Positions 1 to 10,437 of a stretch of DNA of 64,000 bases are shown one piece after another. The notes under the pieces were generated by a model that searched no databases, had not been told where the DNA came from, and worked only from the letters and a program-made list of their open reading frames with translations. Each line of letters opens with the position of its first letter. Position 1 is the stretch's first letter. Location: NCBI RefSeq assembly GCF_963576675.1, contig NC_088913.1, positions 75,143,001 to 75,207,000 on the forward strand, written 5' to 3'. This DNA is from Euphorbia lathyris. Lineage: Eukaryota > Streptophyta > Magnoliopsida > Malpighiales > Euphorbiaceae. The position numbers and the translations under genes were made by a program.

Positions 1-1094
1 ACATTACCATCTTCATCAACAAGGGAATCAGACCTTATTACCCACAAAAATCTCTGTTTGCTATTAGCAAGACCATACCATAATTCCATGAATTGATCTC
101 TTGTCATCAATGTAACACTACCAAAACTTACATACACAACAGAATGCAATGGCTGCTTATCTAGCCAGTCTATACAGCTTCTGTCCACCTGTTGTAAACT
201 ATTGGAGCTTGAATATGATTCTTTCTTATTCATACTTTCGAGTTTTGTTTTGAGCAGCTCGTGGATAGGTCCAATGGCGTAGACTTTCGGGTATCGAGTT
301 CGAATTTGAGAGAGTATAGGTCCTTCTAATTCTTCAAATGTGTTGAGGATAAGTGATTCTGCTTCTCTCATTTCGTTTCTGTTCATGAGCAGGTTTGGAT
401 TGTTTATGTCATCGACTTGAACAATTTTCTTTGGAAGATCTCTACACCTGAGAATAGTTTCCATGCCTGGAACTGCGGTTATCAACCGATCCATGTCTTC
501 TTCCCCTTCAGTTTTCAAAAGAAATTAATTTAATATATCCTCAATCTTTATAAGAATTGCATAAAATTAAATTACCGTACCTTTGATTGGAAGTTGATGA
601 GCAGCAATGATGTCAGGCACAGAATAAAAGATCCACATAGCACAAGCACTAATTGTATGAAATTGAATAGATGGAATTCCAAGTTCAGAAGCAACATCAT
701 GTATAAAACTAGTAATCATATCTCCAATGATATAAGTAACAGGTGGATTACTCTCAATTAACAGTTTCTTCAAAATAGGCTTGCTTTTCTTCTTTGTTGC
801 ATCTAAGAATTCTCTTAACCAATCAGCTGGATCTTTTGGCCCATCACTGACTAAGAAACAATCTGGAATTGTTTTGAATTGAAAGCCAGGATACTTGGAA
901 ACAAAACGAGACTCAATATCTGAACAGCGGATAAGGTTTTCATGGATAATTTGGAAATTGAAGAAGGTAATACGATGAAGACCAGAAAGGCATAAAACCT
1001 CAGCTAGTTTAAGCATAGAGTTGACATGACCTTGGCCTGGTGCTGGAAAGATTAGAACATGAGGAAGAATAGGAGATGTTAAGCTTTTATTCAT
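1..1094 (-). CDS. UDP-glycosyltransferase, tandem copy A (3' end outside window)
   Basis: Family 1 (GT1) UDP-sugar glycosyltransferase, a cytosolic enzyme that glucosylates small lipophilic acceptors. Exon 1 is 581-1094 (ATG at 1094) and ends at a GTACGG donor. Exon 2 begins at 505 after a GAAG acceptor, so the intron is about 75 bp and splits a Gly codon. Exon 1 shows the N-terminal GQGH motif with the family's catalytic His (His23) and an IGDM motif with the likely partner Asp (Asp125). Exon 2 is open to the window edge and includes the VYVSFGS motif. The PSPG sugar-donor box lies beyond position 1 and cannot be checked. The exon-1 protein is about 90% identical to copy B at 6274-7806, which is in the same orientation, so this is a tandem duplicate. 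It resembles the UGT85/UGT709 type (7-deoxyloganetic acid glucosyltransferase-like), but the acceptor cannot be deduced from sequence. Confidence 0.9.
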
Positions 1095-1160
1095 CTTTGT
1101 AATGGAGTCAAGTTCTGAGTATAAACAATTGATGAAGTTGGATTTATTATATAGTGGAAT

Positions 1161-1168
1161 TTTATATA
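1161..1168 (-). promoter_or_regulatory. TATA box of UGT copy A
   Basis: TATATAAA on the minus strand, 67 bp upstream of the copy A start codon. The same motif lies 65 bp upstream of copy B, and the flanks are alike in both (the CCACTATATA stretch and the block reading 'aatgcctttttgacctata' on the plus strand). This implies a 5' UTR of roughly 35-40 nt and shows that the duplication included at least 250 bp of promoter. Confidence 0.6.
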
Positions 1169-1384
1169 GTAAAAAGAGTTGAGGTTCCAGTTTTTATTTT
1201 TAGTTTTTTATAAAGACTGCAAATGCCTTTTTGACCTATACGAATAAAAGACATTGACTAAAAATTAAAGCTGACTTCATTTTTTCTTGGAGAACAAGTG
1301 ATGATGGACCATATCAAAAAAAATCGCAGATTCATGACACATTTACTTGACTTGCAAACTAACCTAGCATATTGTTAAAATAAT

Positions 1385-1848
1385 GGATTAAAGCACTGTT
1401 TAGTTCCGGATCTATTCAAAATTTTGTCAATTGGCTTCTAACTTATTATTTAATCACATTTGGTCCCTGATTTATTTTAAATTGGTGAGCTTTTACCCAA
1501 TTTGGATTCAAGCTTAACTGAATTATTATCTCATTGATAAGTGACGATATTTTGACACTTGAACTTAATAGATTTTAGTTTAGAATTTGTTTTTTGTTTT
1601 TTTTTTTAAATCTAATTAATTATTTCCGCATAATGTGGAAAAAAACTTTAAGAAACATCACGTTTCAAGTTTAAGTGTCAAAATATCGTTACTTATTAAT
1701 GAGATAACGATTCCGTTAAGTATTAATATAAATTGGGTGAAATTTCACTAAATGGGATACGTCAAGGGGCAAATGTGATCGAATAATAGGTCAGGAGCCA
1801 AATGATACAATTTTGGATAGGTCAGAGCCCAAATAATACTTTAAGCCT
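1385..1848. mobile_element. Mutator-type foldback MITE, 464 bp, 9-bp TSD
   Basis: The two halves are imperfect reverse complements over about 180 bp each. Terminal sequences are GGATTAAAG at the left and the complement of GGCTTAAAG at the right. Directly outside both ends stands the 9-bp duplication TAAAATAAT (1376-1384 and 1849-1857). Long terminal inverted repeats with a 9-bp TSD are the hallmark of Mutator-like elements. It has no coding capacity. It sits about 290 bp upstream of the copy A start codon, close enough to affect its promoter. Confidence 0.8.
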
Positions 1849-1857
1849 AAAATAATC

Positions 1858-2559
1858 TTTTTAACAACAGTTTATTAAAATTAAGTAGTATTTTTAGAAG
1901 ACACCTTTTTGGGTATAAATAATTCATGTAATTGAATAGTTCAATATTATTAAATTATTTTAGACTCCTAATTGACTTCGAGTATTCTCATGCAGTTTAT
2001 TGAAAGGATAAAGTGTAAAAATGTCTCTAATATTGAGAGCTTGAGCAATTTTTACTCCTAATGTTGATATTTAAAAGTAATTTTTATCCACAACATTAAT
2101 ATTTTTGATCAATTTGAGAATAATTTATCAAACTGTCTTGTCAATAATTAACTTTGTAATCTACATTGCATAAGTATGTCATTTTACTACTAGTCAATAA
2201 TATATCAAAAACATATATATACACATAAAAAAAATGTCGTGTTAAATACGCTGAATTGATATCTCTAATCACTCTCTAGCTTTTTATTTTCTGTATGTTT
2301 CTCTTGAGCCTTCTTTGCATTACTTTCTCTCTCCAAACCTTTTGTTTGTCTTTTCTTTTCTGTTGGAGGTATTGCAATTAAAAAAAATATTATTGTTTTC
2401 TAAACGTAAATTATAAGATTTGAACCCTAACCTATTATTTTTAAACCATTGAGTGATATCAATAATCTAATTTATTTTTATTGATTAATGTTCAACTTTT
2501 TCAATTTTTAGATTGATGATTTATTAAATTTATACTTTATTAAATTTGTAATATTTTTT
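1858..2559. other. AT-rich intergenic DNA, no gene seen
   Basis: No usable reading frame. Around 2006-2110 a stretch beginning GGATAAAGTGTAAAAATG resembles the terminus of a Mutator-like repeat, but I find no matching inverted end, so it is at best a fragment. Confidence 0.5.
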
Positions 2560-2730
2560 GTTTTATTTATTAATTCTTAACGGGTAAAAATATCCATAAA
2601 TTAAATAGAACGAGTATGAGATGCAAAAGGTATACCCGTTAGGGTAATGGATAATTAAAAGTTAAACGGGTAAAGGTTTTGGATTGACACTACCCACGGG
2701 TACCCTACCCATTACCATCCCTATTTCACA
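2560..2730. repeat. Possible hAT-type element end (GGGTA-rich)
   Basis: The minus strand reads GGGATGGTAATGGGTAGGGTACCC followed by further GGGTA/ACCCGT motifs spread over about 150 bp. Repeats of this 'GGGATGGCAATGGGTAGGG' kind are common ends of non-autonomous hAT elements in plants. I could not define the other end or a target duplication. Confidence 0.35.
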
Positions 2731-3797
2731 CAACTCAACAAAATCATGTGACTTTTTTTTAATTCATTTATTTATTTAAATCAATTCTATTTTACTATTA
2801 TTAATGGGTTTTTTTATTTAGTTAATTTAGTTTGTGGACTTACGAACAATCCTCTTTGATGTGTTGTCCATAAATACTAAGCTTGGTTTGTAAGAACTCA
2901 AACTAGTTTTTGGTACTGTGATAACCGTGTATCTAAACTCCGTCTACGTGTTCAAAATGCTTTCCAAACTACCTCGGTTTCCACCTAAAAACAAAACCGA
3001 ATGTCAGACGGCGCAGGAGACTAGTGATCCGCTCCGATGTCTAAGTTAGCTGATGATTTATGAAGGATTGAAGAGTATGGACTAGTTGTAAGATGATATT
3101 TAACGTACTCTCTCTTGTGACTACACTTGTTTATATATATGGTTTTTAAGTCGGGACTTTTATTAATTAGAAATCCTTATAAGCTGAGAATTTCCTTGTC
3201 ATAAGAGGAATCCTATCTCATAGAACTCCATTTTCTTTTTAATATTCATTTATTAAGGAAACTGAAGCTTCTAAGACTGGCTTTGGACATGCTCTGTTAC
3301 ACGTGATGTGTTTGCATAAAGGACGATATCGATGTCACGTGCGTGATGTTATTTTGTATGATATCATATGACTCTCCTCCTTTGACTTATAAATTCTTTC
3401 AAATTTAATTCGGGGTATAAGGGGAAAAGGAGCTTTTTAGTTCTTTAATTTGTTGATTTGCTTCGTCATTTTTTATAGCTTTTCTCTACATGCCTTGTCC
3501 ACGCGTCTTTCTCTTGACACAGCTGTGAATTTGCATGGGCCACATTTTTCTTGAAAAATATCGGTTGTTCATAATGATTAGGACCTTTTAAAACCATGTC
3601 TGTCTTTCGTCTCTTCTAATTCCTCAGTCTCCTCACTTGCGTTTAAGTGTTTCATACGTCATTTGTTCTCCTCTTATAAAGGTATTTTATTTTTATTTTT
3701 TTCTCCATCTTTCCATAATTTTTCGATCGTTGAGGACCTATGAGCTTTTCTGATTCCGAGGTTATCGTGCACTTTTATCTTTCTATCATTTTTTTTA
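2731..3797 (+). other. Probable LTR/leader remnant of an LTR retroelement
   Basis: Non-coding, less AT-rich DNA containing a stretch (about 2990-3060, 'gagactagtgatccgctccgatg') and a TATATATA motif near 3130 that look like a retroelement LTR. It leads, across the foldback element at 3798-5180, into the gag-like pseudogene at 5366. No second LTR copy is present in the window, so element limits are not defined. Inference only. Confidence 0.3.
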
Positions 3798-4089
3798 GGG
3801 ATAAGTACAAAAAAAATGTCTATCGTATACACTTTTTGCGAACTCAAACCTGTGGTATTTTTTTTGCAAGCAGAGGTCTGTGCTAAACGCCGTTAGCAAA
3901 CAGAGGCAAAATTGACTAACGGTGTTAAAATTCAAAGAGAAAAGAGTTAATTTGGTCCTTATATTTATTTATTTTATAAATTAACCCACCTAATTATCTA
4001 ATTATCACAAATAAACCCCAAAATCAAAAAAAAAAAAATACCATCTTCTCCATCCCTTTTTAATTTTTAATTTTTTATTTTTAATTTTC

Positions 4090-4172
4090 ATTCTTCTTCT
4101 TCTTCTTCTTCTTCTTCTTCTTCTTCTTCTTCTTCTTCTTCTTCTTCTTCTTCTTCTTCTTCTTCTTCTTCT
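4090..4172 (+). repeat. (TTC)n microsatellite
   Basis: About 27 uninterrupted TTC units next to the left arm of the foldback element. A shorter GAA/GA-rich tract lies at 4843-4885 near the right arm, so the pair may be remnants of one inverted-repeat feature. Confidence 0.9.
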
Positions 4173-4231
4173 AAAGTTATATAAATAATTAAAGTTACTT
4201 ATATATTTACTATAAATTTATAGCATCAAAT

Positions 4232-4405
4232 CAAATAAATCGATTCATCTTTGTAATACAATTTCTCCGAATTCGGATCGCTCGTGTTCAATCGATTCCA
4301 TTATGTTCCATCGACGCCATTGATTTTTGGATTCAATTTCTTCATCCAACCGAGCATGTGGTCGAAGGAGCGGTTCTCCATTACTAGAACTACTACGGTT
4401 TTGAT
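4232..4405 (-). pseudogene. Captured fragment of non-specific phospholipase C (NPC)
   Basis: Read from 4405 downward, the frame gives [20 protein letters not shown] followed by [14 protein letters not shown], a stop (TAA, 4301-4303), then in the same frame a stretch ending [27 protein letters not shown] is the N-terminal signature of the phosphoesterase family that includes plant NPC enzymes, which hydrolyse membrane phospholipids to diacylglycerol. The residues after the stop also follow the NPC pattern leading toward the DPDPGH motif, which is not reached. Only about 58 codons are present, with no signal peptide and no catalytic C-terminal part, so this is a transduplicated, non-functional exon piece inside the foldback element. 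It may still give rise to antisense or small RNA. Confidence 0.75.
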
Positions 4406-5365
4406 CGAATTTCTATTGATTTTTTGGGAATCTGCCAGATTTCTGGAAATTTCCAGAATTTCTGGAAATTTCCAGATTTCTTTGCTGCAACTTATCGATC
4501 GAAAACGGAAAAGAATAACGGCCACCTCAGTTCATCAGTTTGCTTAGTGGATAATTAATTTATGGAGTTCACTTGCTTTTTCTAACTTAATTTCTTCCCC
4601 ATTTCTTATAGATTCATTCATATTCCTGCAATTAATTTATCATCATTCATAGTTTTGCAATCCAAGTCCATATAATTCCTACGAATTATATTTTGTAATA
4701 CAATTCATTCATCAACTGAATCTACGATCACCGGAGAGCACTTCATTTCTCTCCAATCGACCCGATTCTCTGGTGGCGCTAGCTGGACTTCCGATTCGGC
4801 ATCAACGTATCGTCGTTCTCTCCAAAGCGATTTTAAAAATATTGAAGAAGAAGAAGAAGAGAGAGAGAAGAGAGAGAAAGAAGAATGAAAATCAAAAATT
4901 AAAAATTAAAAAGGATGGAGAAGATGGTATTTTTTATTTTTATTTTTGATTTTGGGGTTTATTTGTGATAATTAGATAATTAGGGGGGTTAATTTATAAA
5001 ATAAATAAATATAAGGACCAAATTAACTCTTTTCTTTTTGAATTTTAACACCGTTAGTCAAATTTGCCTCTGTTTGCTAACAGCGTTTAGCACAGACCTC
5101 TGTTTGAAGAAAAAAAATACCACAGGTTCGAGTTCGCAAAAAGTGTATACCACATACATTTTTTTTTTTGTACTTATCCCTTTTTTTTTTATTGTTGAGG
5201 ATCAATTGATTTCTTTGATTCCAAGGACACGATGATCCTTTATTTTTGAAATTGGTCGGCTTTTTTGATTTCAAGGTTTTTTATATCTCGTCTGCCCTAA
5301 CAAGTCTTCAAATTCTTGCTTTTTCACATATTTTTCTATTTTTCTCTCATTTTTCATTAATTTTA

Positions 5366-5935
5366 ATGGGTCGTAAGAAAGCACGGACTGAGAAACATGT
5401 TGCCTCTAGGGAATCAAAGAGGCACATTCTCCCCAATCTTCGAAATTACGAGCAGCCCTCAACTCTGGATGATCTTGTCGTAACAAAGTTGGTGTCTCGC
5501 TATCCTAAGTTCGCTCATGATGTTTTCAGTCCAACTCGTGGTCAGGTAACAACTCGTGCTCCTAAAGGAATTCTAGGTTTTTAAGATATCTTTTTGGAGA
5601 ACTATAGGTTTGTCTCCTTTTTCCTACTGGTGTTGTTAATGTTCTGAAGGAGTTGAAAATATGTTAGATGCAGTTGTCTCCGAATGGTTGGCTAGAAATG
5701 CTAGGCCTAGTTAAAATATGCGAGGATTTGGATTTTGATTTAATCTAGCCTTTGTTTTGTCACTTCTAAACCCTTTCAATTAGCAATAATGATGACTCTT
5801 TTTGGATTTCGAAAACTCCTTCATCTTTCCTTTGTTTCAGATAGGTCCTCCAACAACAAGACTTTCAAGCCTTTTTCGTTCGGGCTTCCACGATTTCATA
5901 TGGCAAAATTATGTTTGTCTATCAGTAGTAGATAG
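5366..5935 (+). pseudogene. Gag-like 'gypsy-type transposon' ORF, broken
   Basis: The ATG at 5366 opens a 72-codon frame beginning MGRKKARTEKH, with a block reading RYPKFAHDVFSPTRGQV then RAPKG, which ends at a TAA (5582-5584). Similarity continues in shifting frames to about 5935 (for example a QLSPNGWLEMLGL-like block near 5670). The order 'YPxF..VFSP....RAPKG....F.....LSPN.W' is that of the putative gypsy-type transposon domain found in plant retroelements. At least three disruptions are visible. It is a relic near the 3' side of UGT copy B, not a host gene. Confidence 0.5.
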
Positions 5936-6273
5936 ATTAGATAGATAGCCCTCTATTTATATATTTCTAGAATTTTGTGTTAATCTACGTGCTGTAAAAC
6001 ATATTAAATATTTCAAGTTTTTGTTAAAATCAATATTCAGTTGAAAAAATTCATTAAACAAAACACAATATAAAATATATTCTTCCATATAGCTTATGCA
6101 TACTACATTGAATTCAAAACTACAACATATTGAGTACAAAAATTAGAGAAAATACAAAATAAATCCACTTTCAATTGCCAAATTCAAAATCCATCCAGAA
6201 CCCAACTTCAAGAAAAATTGGGATGCTTACGAAAGCTAATTTCATAAAATTTTAAACTCAAAAGAAACAAAAA
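5936..6273. other. AT-rich spacer, 3' flank of UGT copy B
   Basis: No reading frame of note. It should contain the 3' UTR and polyadenylation region of copy B on the minus strand, but I see no canonical AATAAA on that strand within the first 130 bases after the stop. Confidence 0.4.
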
Positions 6274-7806
6274 TCATTTCATGCTCATCAATTTTATCTC
6301 CTCAATTAGACTATCAAGATTACAAGCAGAAGACCCACCTTCTTTGACACTATTTCTTGCCAACTCAGCCATGTTTGCTGCAGATTTCACAAACTCCTCC
6401 CTCCTATCAACCATCAAATCATTGATCATCTTTTCAACAATATTTCTATCACATGTATCCTTCATATCCAACCCCAATTTCCAAACCTCGCCAACAAACC
6501 TACTATTGACTTGTTGATCACCATAATATGGCCAGCAAATCATGGGCACACCAGCAACTATACTCTCCAAAGTTGAATTCCATCCACTGTGTGTCCAAAA
6601 TCCACCTATTGCTTTATGTGCTAATACCTCCTCTTGTGGTGCCCAATTCACCACATACCCTCTTTCCTTAGGACCCATTTCAAGCTCAACTGGAATGCTT
6701 TCAAGGACATTACCATCTTCATCAATAAGAGATTCATTCCTTATTACCCACAAGAATCTCTGTTTGCTATTAGCAAGACCATACCATAATTCCATGAATT
6801 GATCTCTTGTCATCAATGTAATACTACCAAAACTTACATACACAACAGAATGCAATGGCTGCCTATCTAGCCATTCCATACAGCTTCTGTCCACCTGCTG
6901 TAAACTATTGGAGCTTGAATATGATTCTCCCTTATTGATGCTTTCGAGCTTTGATTTCAAGAGCTCGTGGATAGGTCCAATGGCGTAGATTTTCGGGTAT
7001 TGAGTTCGAATTTCAGAGAGTATAGGTCCTTCTAGTTCTTCAAATGTGTTGAGGATAAGTGATTCTGCTTCTCTCATTTCGTTTCTGTTCATAAGCAGAT
7101 TTGGATTGGTTATGTCATCGACTTGGACAATTTTCTTTGGAAGATCTCTACACCGGAGAATTGTTTCCATGCCTGGAACTGCTGTTATCAACCGATCCAT
7201 ATCTTCTTCCCCTTCAGTTTTCAAGAAATTAATTTAATATATGCTCATTCTTTGTATATTTGAATAAGATTGCATAAAATGAGATTACATACCTTTGATG
7301 GGAAGTTGATGAGCAGCAATAATGTCAGGTACAGAATAAAAGATCCACATAGCACAAGCACTGATAGTATGAAATTGAATAGATGGAATTCCAAGTTCAG
7401 AAGCAACATCATGGATAAAACTTGTTAACATATCTCCAATGATATAACTAACAGGTGGACTACTCTCAATTATCAGTTTCTTCAAAATAGGCTTACTCTT
7501 GGTCTTTGTTGCATCTAAGAATTCTCTTAATCGATCACCCGGATCTTTTGGCCCATCATTGAAAGAGAAACAATCTGGAATTGTTTTGAATTGGAAGCCA
7601 GGATACTTGGAAACAAAACGAGATTCAATATCTGTACAGCGGATAAGATTTTCATGGATAATCTGGAAATTGAAGAAGGTAATATGATTAAGGCCAGAAA
7701 GGCATAAAAGCTCAGCTAGCTTAAGCATGGAGTTGACATGGCCTTGACCTGGTGCTGGAAAGATTAGAACATGAGGAATAGAAGGACAAGTTAAGCTTTT
7801 ATTCAT
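6274..7806 (-). CDS. UDP-glycosyltransferase, tandem copy B (complete)
   Basis: Complete GT1-family glycosyltransferase of 483 aa, close to the usual 450-500. Exon 1 is 7293-7806 (ATG at 7806, GTATGT donor). Exon 2 is 7211-6274 (acceptor GAAG, stop TGA). The 81-bp intron splits the codon of Gly172. Visible motifs: GQGH with catalytic His23, IGDM with probable catalytic Asp125, VYVSFGS, and the 44-residue PSPG box from Trp361 (WAPQEEVLAHK) to Gln404 (GDQ), which binds UDP-sugar. The final Gln of the box favours UDP-glucose in this family. The box has HSGWNS where most members have HCGWNS. UGT85/UGT709-like, so a cytosolic glucosylation of a small terpenoid or phenolic acceptor is likely but not shown. 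All key residues are present and the frame is clean, so it is probably functional. Confidence 0.93.
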
Positions 7807-7870
7807 CTTTGTAAATGGAGGGAAATTCTGAGTATGAACAATTGATGAAATTGGATATATATAGTGGAAT

Positions 7871-7878
7871 TTTATATA
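7871..7878 (-). promoter_or_regulatory. TATA box of UGT copy B
   Basis: TATATAAA on the minus strand, 65 bp upstream of the copy B ATG, at the same place as in copy A. Promoter similarity to copy A (1095-1360) extends to about 8100. Further upstream (8100-8370) nothing recognisable is seen before the (ATT)n tract. Confidence 0.6.
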
Positions 7879-8371
7879 TTGAAAAGAGTTGAGTTTCGAA
7901 TGTTTTTTAATTTGTTACTCCAAATGCCTTTTTGACCTATATGAATAAAAGACATTGACCGAAAAACTTTGATATTTTAAAGCTGACTTGTGTTTTTCTT
8001 GCAGAGCAAGTGATATTTATCAATGAATGATTGATGGGCCATCACAAAAGAAATTGCAGATTCATGCACGTTTTTACTTGACTTGCACATATAATATGGA
8101 TGTGGGTGGGAGGAATAAGGACAAATAAATAAAGGGAAATTCCATCTTTATGTCTTCATAATTCTTTCAACTAGTGTGGTGGGAGGGTGCTTGCTCGGCT
8201 TATAGTTCCATAATTTGCTTCTCTATTGCCAACTTTTTTGAAGTTCAATATTGGCAACTTGGAGCATCAATCCCATAATTTCATATTCTTATTCAACTCC
8301 TTTTTCTTCAACTATAATTTTAGAATTACTATAATAATTCTTCATCAACTCATAATTCTAATCCTAAAACA

Positions 8372-8372
<1 letters not shown>

Positions 8373-8408
<36 letters not shown>
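8373..8408 (+). repeat. (ATT)n microsatellite
   Basis: About 12 ATT units directly abutting the Copia-1 LTR. Copia-1 probably inserted into or beside an ATT tract, since ATTATTATT also occurs at 60967-60976 beyond its other end. Confidence 0.85.
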
Positions 8409-8710
8409 TGTTGTGCAGAATTAACGAAAAAAGGTAAATAAATAAAGAATCGAAAAAACACAGATTTACGTGGTTCACCAACATTGTGTTGGCTAGTCCA
8501 CGGGCAGAAGGGGAATAGTATTATTAGGAGGCAGAAAATCAGATTACATGATTAGGTTTACATAATGGGTTATTTATAATACCCAATCTAATCTAATCCC
8601 ATTAGGAACCCATGATCTCAATCCAACTAGGAACTCATGATCATAATCCAACTAGGAATCTGAAACCCAATACTACTCCGAATAGGAAACAAGATATATG
8701 CATTACGGCA
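8409..8710 (-). repeat. Copia-1 3' LTR
   Basis: 302 bp, matching 60681-60958 (278 bp) throughout. It is longer mainly because of a local duplication around 8620-8670, where the phrase 'atccaactaggaa' occurs twice but only once in the partner. The inner edge is taken at GGCA (8710), where both LTRs align and which is followed by the purine tract. Confidence 0.85.
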
Positions 8711-8814
8711 AATCTACACCTTGACTTGAATCCTCCTGAAAACATAACAGATGCACCCATTACATTGTCAGATGAACATACTTCTCCCTCTGCCTCAGAG
8801 TTCCCCACAGGCAA

Positions 8815-9356
8815 CTAGTAATCTCTGATGTTTAGCAAGTCCAAACAGTGTTGAAACTTGCTCTGTGGAACGAGCTTGGTAAACATGTCAGCAACATTGT
8901 CGGCAGTGTCAACCTTCTTCACCTTTACCCTCTTCTCACTTCTCAGAAAATGATACCTCACATCTATATGCTTTGTCCTCTCATGATGAACCTGATCCTT
9001 GGCTAAAAAGATTGCACTCAAACTGTCACAATACACTGTAGCCTGATCATAATGTAGACCAAGATCACTAACCAATCCTTTAAGCCAAATCCCCTCCTTA
9101 GCAGCTTCAGTTAGTTCCATATACTCTGCTTCCGTAGTAGACAAAGTCATTATAGGCTGCAGAGAAGCTTTCCAACTGAGAACTGAACCGCCAGGAGTGA
9201 AAATATAACCAGTCATATATCTTCTATTGTCAACATCTCCAGCATAATCAGATTCTGAAAAACCTGTCACCAAACACTCTGTATCACCTCCATAAATGAG
9301 ACCAATGTCAGATGTACCTTTTAGGTACCTAAAAATCCTCTTCACAGCTTGCCAAT
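8815..9356 (-). pseudogene. Copia-1 RNase H / end of pol
   Basis: Reading from 9356, the frame contains WQAVKRIFRYLKGT, SESDYAGD, STTEAEYMELT, YCDSLSAIFLAKD and HIDVRYHFLR, and it ends NIRDY-stop. These are the conserved blocks of the copia RNase H domain. The frame itself is open for 180 codons. It is cut off from the rest of pol at 9356 by the hAT insertion. The first few codons upstream of 9356 belong to the hAT terminus. The missing upstream residues lie at 23379-23408. Confidence 0.9.
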
Positions 9357-9737
9357 TAGACCTGTTCATGGGCTGGGCTGGGCTGGGCTTGGACCGGACC
9401 TAACCGGGCTTATGACATAATTACTTTGTCCAAGCCCAACCAAGCCCGCACTATATTTATATCGGGGTCGGGCCGGGCTGGGCCAAGCTAAAAAAACTAA
9501 TTTCCAAGCCCAACCTGGCCCGGCCCAACTAATATCTTTGTATTTTTTAAAAATTAAAATTAAACTAAAAAATTATACTACAAATATAAATAATAAAATA
9601 CAATAAACTAAATTTTAGAGGATTATTTCAATAAAAATCAATTAATGCAATCCTACAACAACAACAACAACAACAAAGCCTTAGTCCCGAAATGATTCGG
9701 GGTCGGCTAACATGAACCATCATATAAAACCGTGAAA

Positions 9738-10415
9738 TCAAGTCGTGTCAGCGACACAAATTCGCTCCCTCCACTCCGTCCTATCCACTACCATATTTTC
9801 CTTAATTCCCAGTAAACTCATATCACTCTCGATCACCCTCCTCCAAGTTTTCTTAGGTCTTCCCCTACCCCTCACCACTACATCCCTTTGCCACTCTTCG
9901 GTTCTCCTAACCGGCGCATCAAGCGCTCTACGTCTCACATGGCCAAACCACCTTAGTCGGTTTTCTCTCATTTTATTCTCAATAGATGTGACCCCTACTT
10001 TTGTCCTAATTATTTCATTACTCACCCGATCCTTTCTCGTATGACCACACATCCATCTCAACATACGCATCTCCGCCACCGACATCTTATGGATGTGGCA
10101 GTGTTTCACTGCCCAACACTCCGTACCATATAACAATGCTGGTCTAATTGTCGTCCGGTAAAATTTTCCCTTCAATCTATTAGGCATGCCGGGGTCACAA
10201 AGGAAACCCGTAGCACTCTTCCACTTCGACCAACCAGCTTTAATCCTATGAGCAACATCTCCATCTACTTCTCCATCCATTTGGATAATAGATCCTAAAT
10301 ACCGGAAGCAATCCGAGGCCTGAACAACTCTCCCATCTAGGGTGATTGTCCCTGCCTCCCTACTCCTATGGCCACTAAACTTACACTCCAAATATTCTGT
10401 CTTACTTCGGCTCAA
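9738..10415 (-). pseudogene. RTE LINE C-terminal region
   Basis: Reads 225 codons with [50 protein letters not shown] and a GRGRPKKTW basic block. This C-terminal pattern is shared by plant RTE-like LINE proteins and probably helps nucleic-acid binding. It is separated from the RT block by a frameshift near 10420-10440. After its stop the 3' UTR (9737-9680) runs into the (TTG)n tail. Confidence 0.82.
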
Positions 10416-10437
10416 CTTAGCTTCTAGATTCTAGAGT

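Larger units (their letters stand above)
3798..5180. mobile_element. Pack-MULE-like foldback element with captured host gene DNA
   Basis: Left end GGGATAAGTACAAAAAAAATGT and right end are inverted copies (ACAxxTTTGTACTTATCCC on the plus strand at about 5150-5180). Inverted homology continues for about 270-290 bp on each side and includes a TTAACACCGTTAGTCAA-like block and an AATTAACTCTTTTC-like block. The element lies in T-runs, so a 9-bp T-rich duplication is possible but not provable. The 0.8-kb centre is unrelated to the arms. It carries a (TTC)n tract and a piece of a phospholipase C gene on the minus strand. Long inverted arms around a captured exon fit a Pack-MULE. Confidence 0.65.

Noticed and set aside
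4090..4172. TTC array considered as a possible CRISPR-like or regulatory array
   Set aside because: Simple trinucleotide repeat without spacers.
5038..5274. Open frames on both strands near 5040-5270
   Set aside because: They run across the right arm of the foldback element and its T-runs; the mirrored arm at 3800 explains the sequence. Not genes.
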